Shown one piece after another: positions 10,001 through 20,460 of a stretch of 64,000 nt of DNA. A model generated the notes under the pieces. That model ran no database searches, was not told the DNA's origin, and worked only from the letters and a program-made list of their open reading frames with translations. Position 1 is the first letter of the stretch. The number at the start of each line of letters is the position of its first letter. The DNA comes from Heligmosomoides polygyrus polygyrus (taxonomy: Eukaryota > Nematoda > Chromadorea > Rhabditida > Heligmosomidae): positions 28,139,407 to 28,203,406 of the forward strand of contig OX377202.1 in the NCBI GenBank assembly GCA_947396885.1, read 5' to 3'. Made by a program: the position numbers and the translations under genes.

Positions 10001-13000
10001 CCATCGTTGCTTACAACAGAAGTCAGGCACGAAAGTAATACTCTTGTTTTGTTTCCCCTATTTTTGCTATTAATCACGGTTCTTATAAAATAACCTAGTT
10101 TTGCACCGCCCTACTCAATAAAAGTTCATGACTTTGGGCGCCGGCAAGGTATCTTGTCCAGAATTTCTGCTCAGAGACTCTCAACAGCAGGAAATGCGCT
10201 GGAGACACGATAGAGTCTGGGCAGTGCGTTCTCATGACGCTTTTGGAAAAATCAGGTCTCCTTATAGTTTTGTACTGGGTTGTACATCTAGCAGGAGTCT
10301 AAACAAGTAGGCGCCGATTAAATTAATCTTACCTTGAACCTATCGGTGACCAGCGGCAGAAGTGTTACATACCACACAAAGTACTGACTCGTGCACACTT
10401 TGTTGAACGTCACGAATGCGAACGTGCTCATGAACCAACAAAACGGCAGATCGTTGTGGTACCTCAAATAGAAGGCAGTGGTAACGTTGACGGAAGATGG
10501 AATGATATTATGTCAGTAGAACGGTATGATCTCGCTACATAGCTTCATATCAAAGAAGCACATATCTGCTTAAATCAATGAGAGAATGAGTAATGCACTG
10601 CTTTTCTTGCTGAATATGTCGTGTAGTTGTCAGGATAAGTGGAAAAAAAGCTAAAGCAATGAACGAAGCACGAACTACATGCTGTGAGAGCTTACTGTGT
10701 GGCGCAACAGGAATGGCAAAAGGAATAAAGCGGGTGAAGGTCTGTGAGCTTACATAGACCTTAGCCTGGGAGAGAAGAGTCAGAAGGAATACATAATCTT
10801 GGTAGATCTTCGGAAAACTATTGAACTTACTTGAACGCAAAGTACAGAACGAGACCCATCTGTGGCAGAAACGCCAAGAAGCCGAGCACACTCGACAAGT
10901 TTTCGTCGTCGTCAACCAGGCGAAGCAGCTGAAATGCTGACAGTGTAGAAAGCATTGCAGTGGAAGGAAGCGAAAGAAGCGCTGCTACTAACGTAGAAGT
11001 ACGGTGAAAAGTTGTGCTGAATGTCTCGTCGCTTGATGTGGTAGAGGAGAAATTCTTCGAGAAATACGTCACCATATACAAGATAGAAGAACGCGACGAT
11101 CAGTCCAAAACACACCAGACTGATCTAAAAAGGCCACAGGATATAGCCAAATAGTATCAGCAGCTTGGAAGCCTGCGTACACAGTCACTCACTGCGGCGA
11201 ACATGAATCCTTTCCAGTTTGCGAAAAGCTGCTTCAGGCTGGCGAAGATGCATGGACAGGACGTGAACCTTCCGAGATGGAGAAATATTGACGGCAAATA
11301 TATCACCGGATAGATCTTCAGATGGATGGCTAGCGCTCCGTGCACGATTGCAGCTGCGATCCACTAAAAACGCTGAGTTTAACCAACGCTGTGGAAGGGG
11401 TTTTGTCATATTATCAGTACGGTTAGAATATAGTATTATTCAGGGCCCAACCCTTGCGTGAGAGAGGGACACCGCTAGGAAAACGAATCTACACGTGCAA
11501 TGTGGTCCTACCAAGCTAGAAAATCGCAACCTGCTATTCCACGGCAGTTTCGATTAGTGTGTTGTTCGAGTGATCTTGTTTATTTTCATGAGCATAGACT
11601 CTGAATAACTGAATAAAAGCAGTTTTTGCACTAACCTGTCCCTTCTTAATAAGGTATAGAGTGTAGAGAACAGCAGCACAGACCAAAACATCTGCACTTC
11701 CTCTAAAATTTAACTATAAGCGCAATCAAAAGGCTGAACTTTGAATGTAAATGAACAGGGCCATTTTGGTTCCACCACTTTTTTATTTAATAGGAAACAC
11801 AGTAAACGTTCACCGCTCTAAATCGCCCTCCCGACTTCTTCACCGATATGCCAAATCTTAATTCCTCCCCTCCTTTTCTACTTAGGTACGTGGAAGCGCA
11901 GAAGGAAGTGACAATTGTCGCGTGTACCCGATTCCAAGTTCCTGGTGCGAGTTTCCCGCTTAGGTCAGCCAAGCCTTCCATCTCTGCTGGGTAGGTTTGG
12001 TACCAAACTTCTGGCAAGAAAAACTACTTGACCACCGGTTAGCCACTGCAAGTCATTGCATAGGCCAAACACCCATTAAAATTGCCTGCACGACATCCCG
12101 TAGAAGAAGAGTACCTGGCGCATCCTCGATAGAATTAACTAATGCCGTCCTTCACTCTTTATCCTTATCCTTCTCCAAGCTCAAGATCAACCTGGATAGT
12201 GTAAACTTGAATGACAGGATCTTAGCTGCACTAGAGACTCATTAACTTCAACCGGGTTCAATGTACCTTATTGAATTCCCCAATTCCTTCAACATAAGGT
12301 AAATTTGGCATATCTCCTACCCAGGTAAGGCTCATAGATGGACGAAGCTTTTATTAAATCAATCGCCCTATCAAGATTTGACCCGAAGAAAGAGAATTCT
12401 GCATCACCTCGTCTCTACCATTTTCCGGTTGATGTGAAAAGTAAATCTATACCAATTCCCTAGAGACAGAAGATTTGGTTCGCTTGGGAGCGAATTAGAC
12501 TTCTCGAGGCTGATGCCTTACTCGCTACATGCCCAATAAATACCTATTATCACAAAACTTGGCGAATAAGTGGTTTAAGAAAAGAAACGAGAACGCTGAG
12601 GGCCGCTATCACTACCTCGCTGAAATAATCGCGGTCAACGGATTTGCTAACCAGAAGATAACGACCGATTTCGTAATCCAGTCATGAGCGTCTTCTTCCC
12701 GTTGTGTCTTTCGCGATCCACTGAAAGCATGAAGGTTTGAACCAAATAGAGGTATTTGGTGCAAGAAAAACGGCTAGAACTATGAACATAGCTATCACCT
12801 TCTCTTCTGTTGATCGGTTTCTTCAGTGGGTGACATGATTTGAAAATACAACCACCCGACGATAATGTCAAAAATGCAGAACAAACACTTCCCTGAAACA
12901 GCTACTTCTTTAAAGAGAACTTTCGACAACAAGAAAGAGAATGAGGAATAAAAGAATAAAACACGCACAAAGTAGGCAAAGCCTTCGCTTAAACAATGTA

Positions 13001-14511
13001 GCAGTGTCAGAGAGAACAGCCACAGGTGAAGGTTTAGAAAAGGGAGAGTTACCTTCATTTTTCACCATGAAATCCTAGGAATTTGTTTAAAATCCCTTGA
13101 AATGGAGACGTTAGGTTACGTGTCAATTGTAGCTGTCATCTAAGCTTGCTGCGGTTAGAGAAAACTTGGCGGGTGTGGAAAAGGTACTGGGTGATCCCCA
13201 CTCTGAACGTGCACCCAGTCACATATTTCTTTCTCCACAAGGAAATAGAACATTCCTTACTCCAGTTGAGGGTAAACTAGTTCCTCGCGAAAATTAAAAA
13301 CTACCAAACAAAGAAAGAAGGACAAACACGGGGTGAGCACAAAACCCTAAGTGACAACGACAACGTACAGTATGTATTATCCATGTTCGCACAGCAACTT
13401 ACCGAAATCTTTGTAGCTGTTATTTGGCAGAAGAATCCATGCTAAGGCAGGTGTGTATCTGAACGAGAAAATTGAGTAGGGATCAAGTTGAAGAGAACAC
13501 GTAACTGAAGGTAATTCACTGGAACTGTAGTGCTCTTGGCACGAGGTGGGCGGGGGGCCGGCGATCTCTCAATAATTACGATTCAACCTATGTTCGACAA
13601 ACAAGCGGATCTAATCAGAACTGTGGGGTTCGAAAATCGGATGGAAAGACAAGTCACACTTGTCCGTAGTAATTACGACAACCGGTGGTTCCTTCTAGAT
13701 CTCAAAAGGTGCGCCGAAACCTAGAGGTTGTCCCTCGCAGCTACTTTTATCCTTCTTTCGAGCGTGACAGGGGTTCGTTCCCTTCTGAATTGTAACTGTA
13801 TAGAATTGTGATGTCATAATGAGGAATTAGGAGATGAAGTTGGGGACCAGGAAGCGACCGCTGCCCCTATTAACTTCAGAGCTAACACTTGAATAGCACT
13901 TAGTCGAATATAACCAAGTATCAGGTAATACCGCTAGCATCTACCTGTATGTTTCTCTATCGAAAGGACTTTGACCTTTTCCCACGTGTTTTGCCGCATC
14001 GCTGTAGACACTATAGTCGATGTCAGTGAAATTTACCTGGAAATAACGAACAATGGTAAAAATGATACAGATGCGACCACAGTTTGGAGCATCAAATGAT
14101 GCCTTACTCACCGCCCTTGCCCTTAATCTGCCCGAAAGCCCCGTTTTGTGGTATTGGGGCACTCGGAAGTCTCGAAGGTGATGGAGAGCCACTAGGGCGA
14201 ATGTCCCAACTGCGGCTGCTCCCACGAACAAGGATTGTATCTCATTTGGGACAACTCTCGCTCTCGAGCAGATTCAAGGTAAGTGGTGGTGGGCGCAAAG
14301 CCATGTGCTCGTTCTAAACAGGATTGCACCTACTCACGTGGAACATATAATCGTGAATGTTCGAGTAGAGCACAAGAATGAAACGAGCTGCTAGAGCTAC
14401 GAACAGGATCTGAAACAATCTCTGCTGAACCAGTAGCCGTGACGAATCTCCCTTTATACTCACCCGCTCCCGTGTCCAAGGCTGTGGAGTTCTTGAGCTG
14501 ACGGTATGCAT
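7080..14511 (-). CDS. PIGM: GPI mannosyltransferase 1 (PIG-M), complete, 12 exons
   Basis: Adds the first mannose, alpha-1,4 from dolichol-phosphate-mannose, to GlcN-phosphatidylinositol in the ER lumen during GPI-anchor synthesis; the known partner is PIG-X. Exons (minus, high to low): 14511-14464, 14409-14338, 14036-13945, 13458-13403, 12892-12799, 12720-12616, 11702-11636, 11363-11193, 11124-10993, 10928-10831, 10462-10333, 7301-7080. They join in frame to 428 codons, close to the usual length of about 420. The catalytic DxD is D45-I-D47 in exon 3. Family blocks include [14 protein letters not shown] (exon 8), [13 protein letters not shown] (exon 9) and [13 protein letters not shown] (exon 11). 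Multiple hydrophobic segments fit a polytopic ER protein with a short basic lysine-rich tail ending KRKDD. The 3' splice site of intron 10 ends TTTGAG. The last intron is 3.0 kb and holds a palindromic transposon; intron 6 holds a SINE. Confidence 0.93.
7667..8722. mobile_element. 1.06-kb palindromic mariner-type MITE in PIG-M intron 11
   Basis: The ends are TTAGGTTGTCCCATAAGTC at 7667 and its inverted copy at 8722, each flanked by TA. The two halves are near-complementary for almost their whole length, with the centre near 8190, so one RNA strand would form a hairpin of about 500 bp. Each half contains three related blocks (right half near 8251, 8421, 8594) spaced about 171 bp, so the palindrome is made of inverted tandem units. 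Open frames in the arms repeat motifs such as [11 protein letters not shown], but this looks like a consequence of the repeat, not a gene. Confidence 0.88.
11880..12173 (+). mobile_element. SINE-A copy in PIG-M intron 6
   Basis: Plus-strand, diverged copy: head with TGGAAGCGCAGAAGG (degenerate A box), body with GCACGACATCCCGTAGAAG, and tail CTTTATCCTTATCCTT at 12157-12173. The alignment was made by eye with the copies at 50.4 and 59.2 kb. Confidence 0.7.
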
Positions 14512-15077
14512 TGCGAATCTTTTCTGGACGATGCTAAATTAGATGAAAACGGCAGTTTCGGTGATATTTTGAACGAAAAGGTGAATAGCAGATTGGCTTC
14601 TCATATCTTTCCTACTGGAACAAAAGTGAGCAGGATAATAACCGAGATCCACCGCAAGTTCGAGCGCAAACGGGGAATTTATTGGACGCGGAACTATCCC
14701 CTTTTCTTTTTCATAGCATCCAGATCTATCCAAAAGCTTTGAAAATGGAAAGGTGCCCAAGTCCAGTGTGAGATCCACCTGATACTCTCACTTAAATCCT
14801 TAAATCTTCATCTTAATTCGAGAGCGTCTCTGTGCACTCGACGCGCGACGCGATGTAATGATAAGCTCCCATACCGACTCATCGCGATCAATATAAGGGC
14901 TTCAGAGTTGATCAAATTTGTTCCAGGTTTTGCTTCGTTCTGTCGTGTTTATTTTTCTCGCACGAAACTGTTTAGGGCGAAAACGACAAGCATGACTAAT
15001 TTTAAGTGTACGCTATAACTGTAGTAAGACGTATAGGCTTACACTCTCTAGACTTTCACTTAGGCTCTTCGCTAAGA

Positions 15078-15245
15078 TATGGATAGGATAAAGCACGGCG
15101 TTAACCAATTCCCATTAGGATGCGCCACATCTACAGGATACCATGGAGGCAATTTGAACGACCTATACGATGACGTGCGGTGGCCAGCCGATAGACAAGC
15201 CACCGTTCTATCCTTCCTAGACAGGTCTAAAACCAATTCGTGCTT
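15078..15245 (-). mobile_element. SINE-A fragment (3' half)
   Basis: Minus-strand 3' part of the SINE: GGATAGGATAAAGCACGGCG, then GATGCGCCAC, then GCGGTGGCCAGCCGAT. The tRNA-like head is absent; the sequence diverges at about 15245. Confidence 0.65.
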
Positions 15246-16130
15246 GGAAGATCGGAGAACCACTCCATAAAGTTGACCCTTGAGGTCGAAGTATCCGAAA
15301 AGCGTCAGCGAGATCCCCAAAGCAAAGGTGAAAGAACGTCATCAAGGTGTGCCACGCGAGGTCGAAACCACAACCCTCTATAGAATGAGGTGACAACGGA
15401 TCACAAGACAAGGGGACAGCACGACTGCATGGGACTAAAACGCTCAGAAGAAAGAAGAGGAGAGAAGAGAGCATACTGAGGTTATTATAACCTGTCGGAT
15501 GATGTTTCCGGGCCCTGGCTCTTTGCGAAGTTCCATCTGATGAACCTTATCTAACGCAGCTGAAACGAACCCGAACCGCTCTGCACTCTAACCAAATTTA
15601 TCGCGGTCTATATTTGAATTATTTTATTTGTATTATTTGTTAAATAGGAAAAACAGTAACGAATAAAGTTTCCCGGGGACCGTCTCGACCGTAGATATTA
15701 GTGGACCTATTGATTAATACTGTACTGTTTTTTAAATGCTTAAATGCTTGATTAATTCCATGAACTATTTTTATGATGGTGTACGGCGACATTGTCGGAC
15801 AACGTCGTGAAAGGGTTAACCAGGCATTGAAACAGGAACTGGGGTCAAGATTTCCATGGCGCGGATGTGAAACTCGAAAGGAATTAGTCCTGACGACGGC
15901 TTGGTTATCATGTCGGCTTCTTCTGCAAGCCGACGAATTCTCTGTTATTGCGCGCGTAAATTCAATTCGAGGCTTTGAATCAGCATAACTCGCCGAGTCG
16001 CCGCCAGGCGAATAATAAGCGCACAGTGGCACTCCCATTACGCTTGCGGGGTGCTGCAGATTAACAGGCGCGCAGATCCAAACATCCCACAGAGTCCATT
16101 CTGTTACGTTCCGCGTAAAATCGTATGAAT

Positions 16131-16225
16131 AAGGTGGGTCGGTGACGCAGTGGTTACGAAGAACAATGTAAGGCGCAGCATTCTGCCCGGAAATAGTGTC
16201 GGGTTCGATTCCAGCCTGGCGCAAG
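16131..16225 (+). mobile_element. tRNA-like SINE head, second family (SINE-B)
   Basis: GGTGACGCAGTGG (A-box-like) is followed by GGGTTCGATTCC (B box, near-perfect) and CCTGGCGCAAG. The CTGCCCGGAAA and CCTGGCGCAAG segments are shared with the repeats at 31.0-31.5 and 57.5 kb. No complete cloverleaf could be drawn, so it is not called a tRNA gene. Confidence 0.55.
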
Positions 16226-16999
16226 TTCCATTCGCAACTAGAGATTCGTCTAGCGGATCATATAACCCCCACACCATTCGTTCTAGGCCGAAATGAACAA
16301 GTAGAATGTTCCTAGAAGAGTCAGACAAGTGCTGCTGGAAGTTGCTTATACAAGTCGTGATCAACATAGCACTTCGTGTTCCCAGAACGAGCAATAGCCA
16401 CATTGCTACTCTACACACTACTACATACCGTTGAGTATGAAGAAAGTCATGATTGTTTGAAGTGGAAAACCGCCAAAACATTCTGGCTGACCTAATGTAG
16501 ATATATAGAGCACCAATTTCTACATTCTTTACACCAGTGTAGAAAAGTCATCTGTAGTACCTTTCGTTAATTCCCGGTTTCTTAAAATACTGCTACTAGT
16601 GTTGGCGCTCTTTTTACTTGTTCGTTTCGTTTGCTATGTCAGTTCTGTTACGCATGTATAAATGAATAATAAATAAATAAATAACATAAATACTCTGGCG
16701 AATAGCGACGTTCCCCAGGATCACTCCAAGAACTCTACAAACAGCGAAAAAATAAAGCTGTACTTAAGAAATCGATAATGCTCGTTGACAACTATTATTA
16801 CACGTGTTTAAGTTCCAGCATAATAGATACAGAGACGAAGACGCCTTCCGCCTGACGTCATTACCGGGGCTGTCTCTGAATAAGTCGAACACACAGTTGG
16901 ATACTTCCTTCATACTGATATGACTTCACAAAAAAGAAGAAAAACGACCTAGAGAAATGGCAAACGCCAACTTCAATAATTAACAACTAATTAACCGAG

Positions 17000-17125
17000 T
17001 CACCGATGCGCAATGGTTGAGAGGCAACACACGCGACTCGAGACTAAACTCCCAAGGGTAGAGACTAGTTAACCACCAAGTTGGACGAGTTTTTCATCAC
17101 TGTCTCATACGTTCGTTCTGCTCCC
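17000..17125 (+). repeat. Possible tRNA-like SINE remnant
   Basis: GATGCGCAATGGTTGAGAGGC resembles an A box and D arm, followed by CGCGACTCGAGACT and a GTTTTTCATCACTG stretch. A similar arrangement occurs near 37310-37440 (GGGTTCAACTCTCC then TTTCATCCC). Weak, by eye only. Confidence 0.25.
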
Positions 17126-18795
17126 AATGAAAAAGCCCCACTCGCTTCAGTCAATGGCTAATACTTACTGATCATTTAATTTTTTTGCATGAAGACATCT
17201 AGCAACTTCCTAACAAGCCCAACTGTCCCGTAAGACTACGAAGAACTCGTCCTGTATAGCGGATAGCTCACCGTCACCCTTGGAATTCTAGTCCCAGGTG
17301 TTCGCATTTGCTCCAGCTCGCCATCAGCACAGTAGCTCCTCACAATCAAGATCATAATCACTCGATTTTACATCACCGGTACTTACAGCATATTACAGCA
17401 GTCTAGAATACAAAGACGAGAAATCATCGAAGGAAAACCTTGCAATAAAACAACTAGTCCTTTACACAACTCAAATTCTACACCATAGCGAATCCGACAC
17501 ACAGCGTTACAAAACTATCAGAAAACTGTAACTCTACACCAGCATAAAGAAAAATACATACAAACGTCGCTTGGGGGACTTTTATATCTCAGTCGCCGAT
17601 GGATCGACTCCGGAGGATCTTATAATGCCGTGACGCACAGCGACTCAAGCATAAACATCATCATCGGGTTACGACAGTTGAATGTCAGACAATACGACAA
17701 AAGAATTGAATTTCACAACCTATGAACCCTGGCATACTTTGAATACGACATCTCTGTGCTAACAATGTCCACTTCTGACAAGAAAAGTTTCAACCAATTA
17801 ACTGCACAGCTTCTAGCGTTCGCGTAATTTTTACATCCATTGCGCATCCACGACTGCTCGACAGATCTCCTAGATGACACTGTATCCTGAAACATTACAG
17901 TATTCTTGTGTAAAAAAGCAGTTATCACTGAATTACTCCATATCACAAGGATGACAATGATTGATACTGTGCAATCAGAGAAGACTCGAACCTTTAGTGC
18001 TCTTTTGTAAACCCACACATATGAGGAGTACGAAGCGTGCATCCACTTATTAGTACAGCTTCTTTAGACTCGGGAAAGCTGGGCTCACATGTCCTTGAAG
18101 ATGTCGAGTCCCTAACTCACACAGAAAAAGGTTTCGCTGAAGAAGAGCGGTCCCTATTCCTCAGAACTGAACGATGGCCCTTTTTTCCGTCGAAACTTGC
18201 AGGCACGCAGTGCAGTTTCTGGTTCATCCATCGGATCAGCGGCTATCCACCGACTGCTTGACATCGCGTGACAAATTGGAGCCGCAGAGGCACACTTCCG
18301 CGTGCAATGCACCAAAGAACACGTCAGCTGCCAGATGATGGCCATGCGGTCTCTCGGTCTTTAGCCAGGGACGTCGTTAAGGTACACCAAGGCTGCAACA
18401 CCATCTGACAGCAGCTCTGCACTTGATAAAAAAGGGGGAACGAGTGAATCTATTTCATGTTGTTATAGTGTGCATAAATTGCGACCGCAAACGCTGCAAT
18501 TTCCTTTCCAAATTCAGTTACGCACAAAATGTAAGAAGCCAAATCTCAACACTCAGTGGTACTTCTTATTAGACACAGCGCAACAGGCGGTGCGCGAAAA
18601 TGTCGACCACATCGCGAAAGTTCGGCACCTTAGCTGAGCATCACACACGCCCATAACCTCTGGAGGTTGACGTCGCTCTTTCTCTATGTCCCTTCCTCTG
18701 TGTGCTTCACTGGCGAGGAAGTTCACTTCGCACATGCTATTAGTGGACGAGAACAGGTTGTTATAAAGAGGAACATCACCGCAAACCCCACCGTG

Positions 18796-18868
18796 GCTTC
18801 CGTAGCGCAGTCGGCAGCGCGTCAGTCTCATAATCTGAAGGTCGTGAGTTCGAGCCTCACCGGGAGCA
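18796..18868 (+). tRNA. tRNA-Met (CAT), elongator
   Basis: A 73-nt cloverleaf. The acceptor stem GCTTCCG pairs with CGGGAGC (one G-U), the D arm is GCGC..GCGC, the anticodon loop CTCATAA has anticodon CAT, and the T arm is GTGAG-TTCGAGC-CTCAC with discriminator A. The internal A box TAGCGCAGTCGG and B box GAGTTCGAGCC fit Pol III consensus, and a TTTT terminator follows at 18872-18875. The form matches elongator rather than initiator tRNA-Met. The head of SINE-A carries the same A-box sequence. Confidence 0.95.
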
Positions 18869-19204
18869 ATTCTTTTGCACCCCACCCGCACTAGTATTAC
18901 GAACTGTACTTCCCAAAAACCATACAACTTTCGAGAGAACAGCAGGGTGGCCTCAATCCCGCCGCATGCATTCCGTAATCGAACAGTGAGTGCGAGCTAC
19001 CACGTAGGAAACGCTGCTTCATACGGCTCTCCCGAAAGTCCATCGATTTCATGCTGACGATAGACAGTCGCTACACATGGGTACAGATGCAAATGATAGT
19101 TCTCCCAGCCAGTGATAATACAGAAAGGCTCTTAAACCGGCCTAAGACATTGTGTGGGATCAAGCGCAACGAACCATCGATCGCTCTAACCGAGCAAAGA
19201 GTCA

Positions 19205-19365
19205 CTGATGTGCTGCAATCTCGTGACTGAAAGGTGTTCATCAGCTACTATTCGGAACCACCATTTTCGGAGAAAAGGGTATAGGACTTGGCTGGCCCAG
19301 ACAGGAAATCGAACCACCCGGGATCAGAAGCACGCCGCAGCCGGCGCTCACAGCGCTACCAGGTG
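19205..19365 (-). mobile_element. Diverged SINE-A head
   Basis: On the minus strand it reads TAGCGCTGTGAGCG, then GGTTCGATTTCCTGTC, then CCAAGTCC, in the same order and spacing as the heads of better SINE-A copies. The 3' body is not recognisable. Confidence 0.5.
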
Positions 19366-19470
19366 CCTACTGTTTTTGGAGCAAACCCATCACAAAAACG
19401 CCACAGCAACGACATTCCCGAAGGGAAAGCTTTAGTTCCATAGCCGTTTAATTCTGCTAAGGCCGTACCT

Positions 19471-19486
19471 CCCCCCCCCCCCCCCC
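19471..19486. repeat. Poly-C tract (16 C)
   Basis: The longest of five G/C homopolymer runs in the window; the others are at 3112-3122, 32515-32526, 47188-47199 and 48511-48523. Confidence 0.95.
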
Positions 19487-20460
19487 AGATTAACGTAGTA
19501 AACCTTGGCCTATTGATTTCGGATCGATTTTGCCTTGTTGAGCTGGGTGTCAAGGTTGGTATCACGTTTATTTAGCTCGGCATACGCTTCGGCAAATTCG
19601 CCTTCATCAGAGCCTTAAAGAGTAGGAAAATACTTATGAAGTTATCCAGCACAACAAGGTAACGTTGCCCTCCTGAAACCACTACCCAAGTTCGTCACGT
19701 CCACTGCAATCGGACTAACCCTCACCTTTTTTTAAACTAAGTGTGATAGAACAGAGCGTTGCCCATACATTTCTGCTTTTCTGGGGTTTTCCTAACCATC
19801 TCACAGGTGGAAGGAAATTCCGGCAATTCCAACATTTCCTCTTCGAGAAATTCTGTGCCTCCAGCGAGGAAGTTCCTTCCTCATAGAAGGCCGCTCCGGG
19901 AACCTTTCGAGGTTAGGAGAGACCCACACGTCTACCCAACTACATCATGAGTACCATACAATCGCATTTTCCTTGTATGGGTACTGTGCAACCCCATATA
20001 CACCTCAGATATGAATGTTTCTTTCTCGTCCTGAAATTCGTCTATAACGCAACCTCCACCAGGCCGCCCATCAAACAAAAGGCCGAGTTAGACGTCAACC
20101 CTCCAGACTGCTATCTTCAGAAGCGAAGAGCTGATGCCACAGAGAGGTCGAGGATTAGGAAACAATCATATCTTCCTTTTAAATTTAAATTTTTTAAAAG
20201 TTAATTTTATCAATTGGAGGGCGCCCACTATTGTCACTAGCAGTTTACATCTCCGAGTGATCCGCCATTAAACGAGTACGAAGTGAAGCGGGCTGCATTT
20301 GGAACCTCCAATGGAATACTCCGCAGTGATCAGTGTTTCATGGTTCAAGGTCTCGAATTCAAAATCGGTTCAAAATCGGCTATTTCCACATGGAATTTCC
20401 TAGCTTGCTTGCTGACTCTATCGCAAAACCGGATAAGCCACAGTACCGTATATAGTCGAG

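Noticed and set aside
19759..19950. Proline/serine-rich exon after a CTCACAG acceptor
   Set aside because: No homology and no partner exon; not enough to support a gene.
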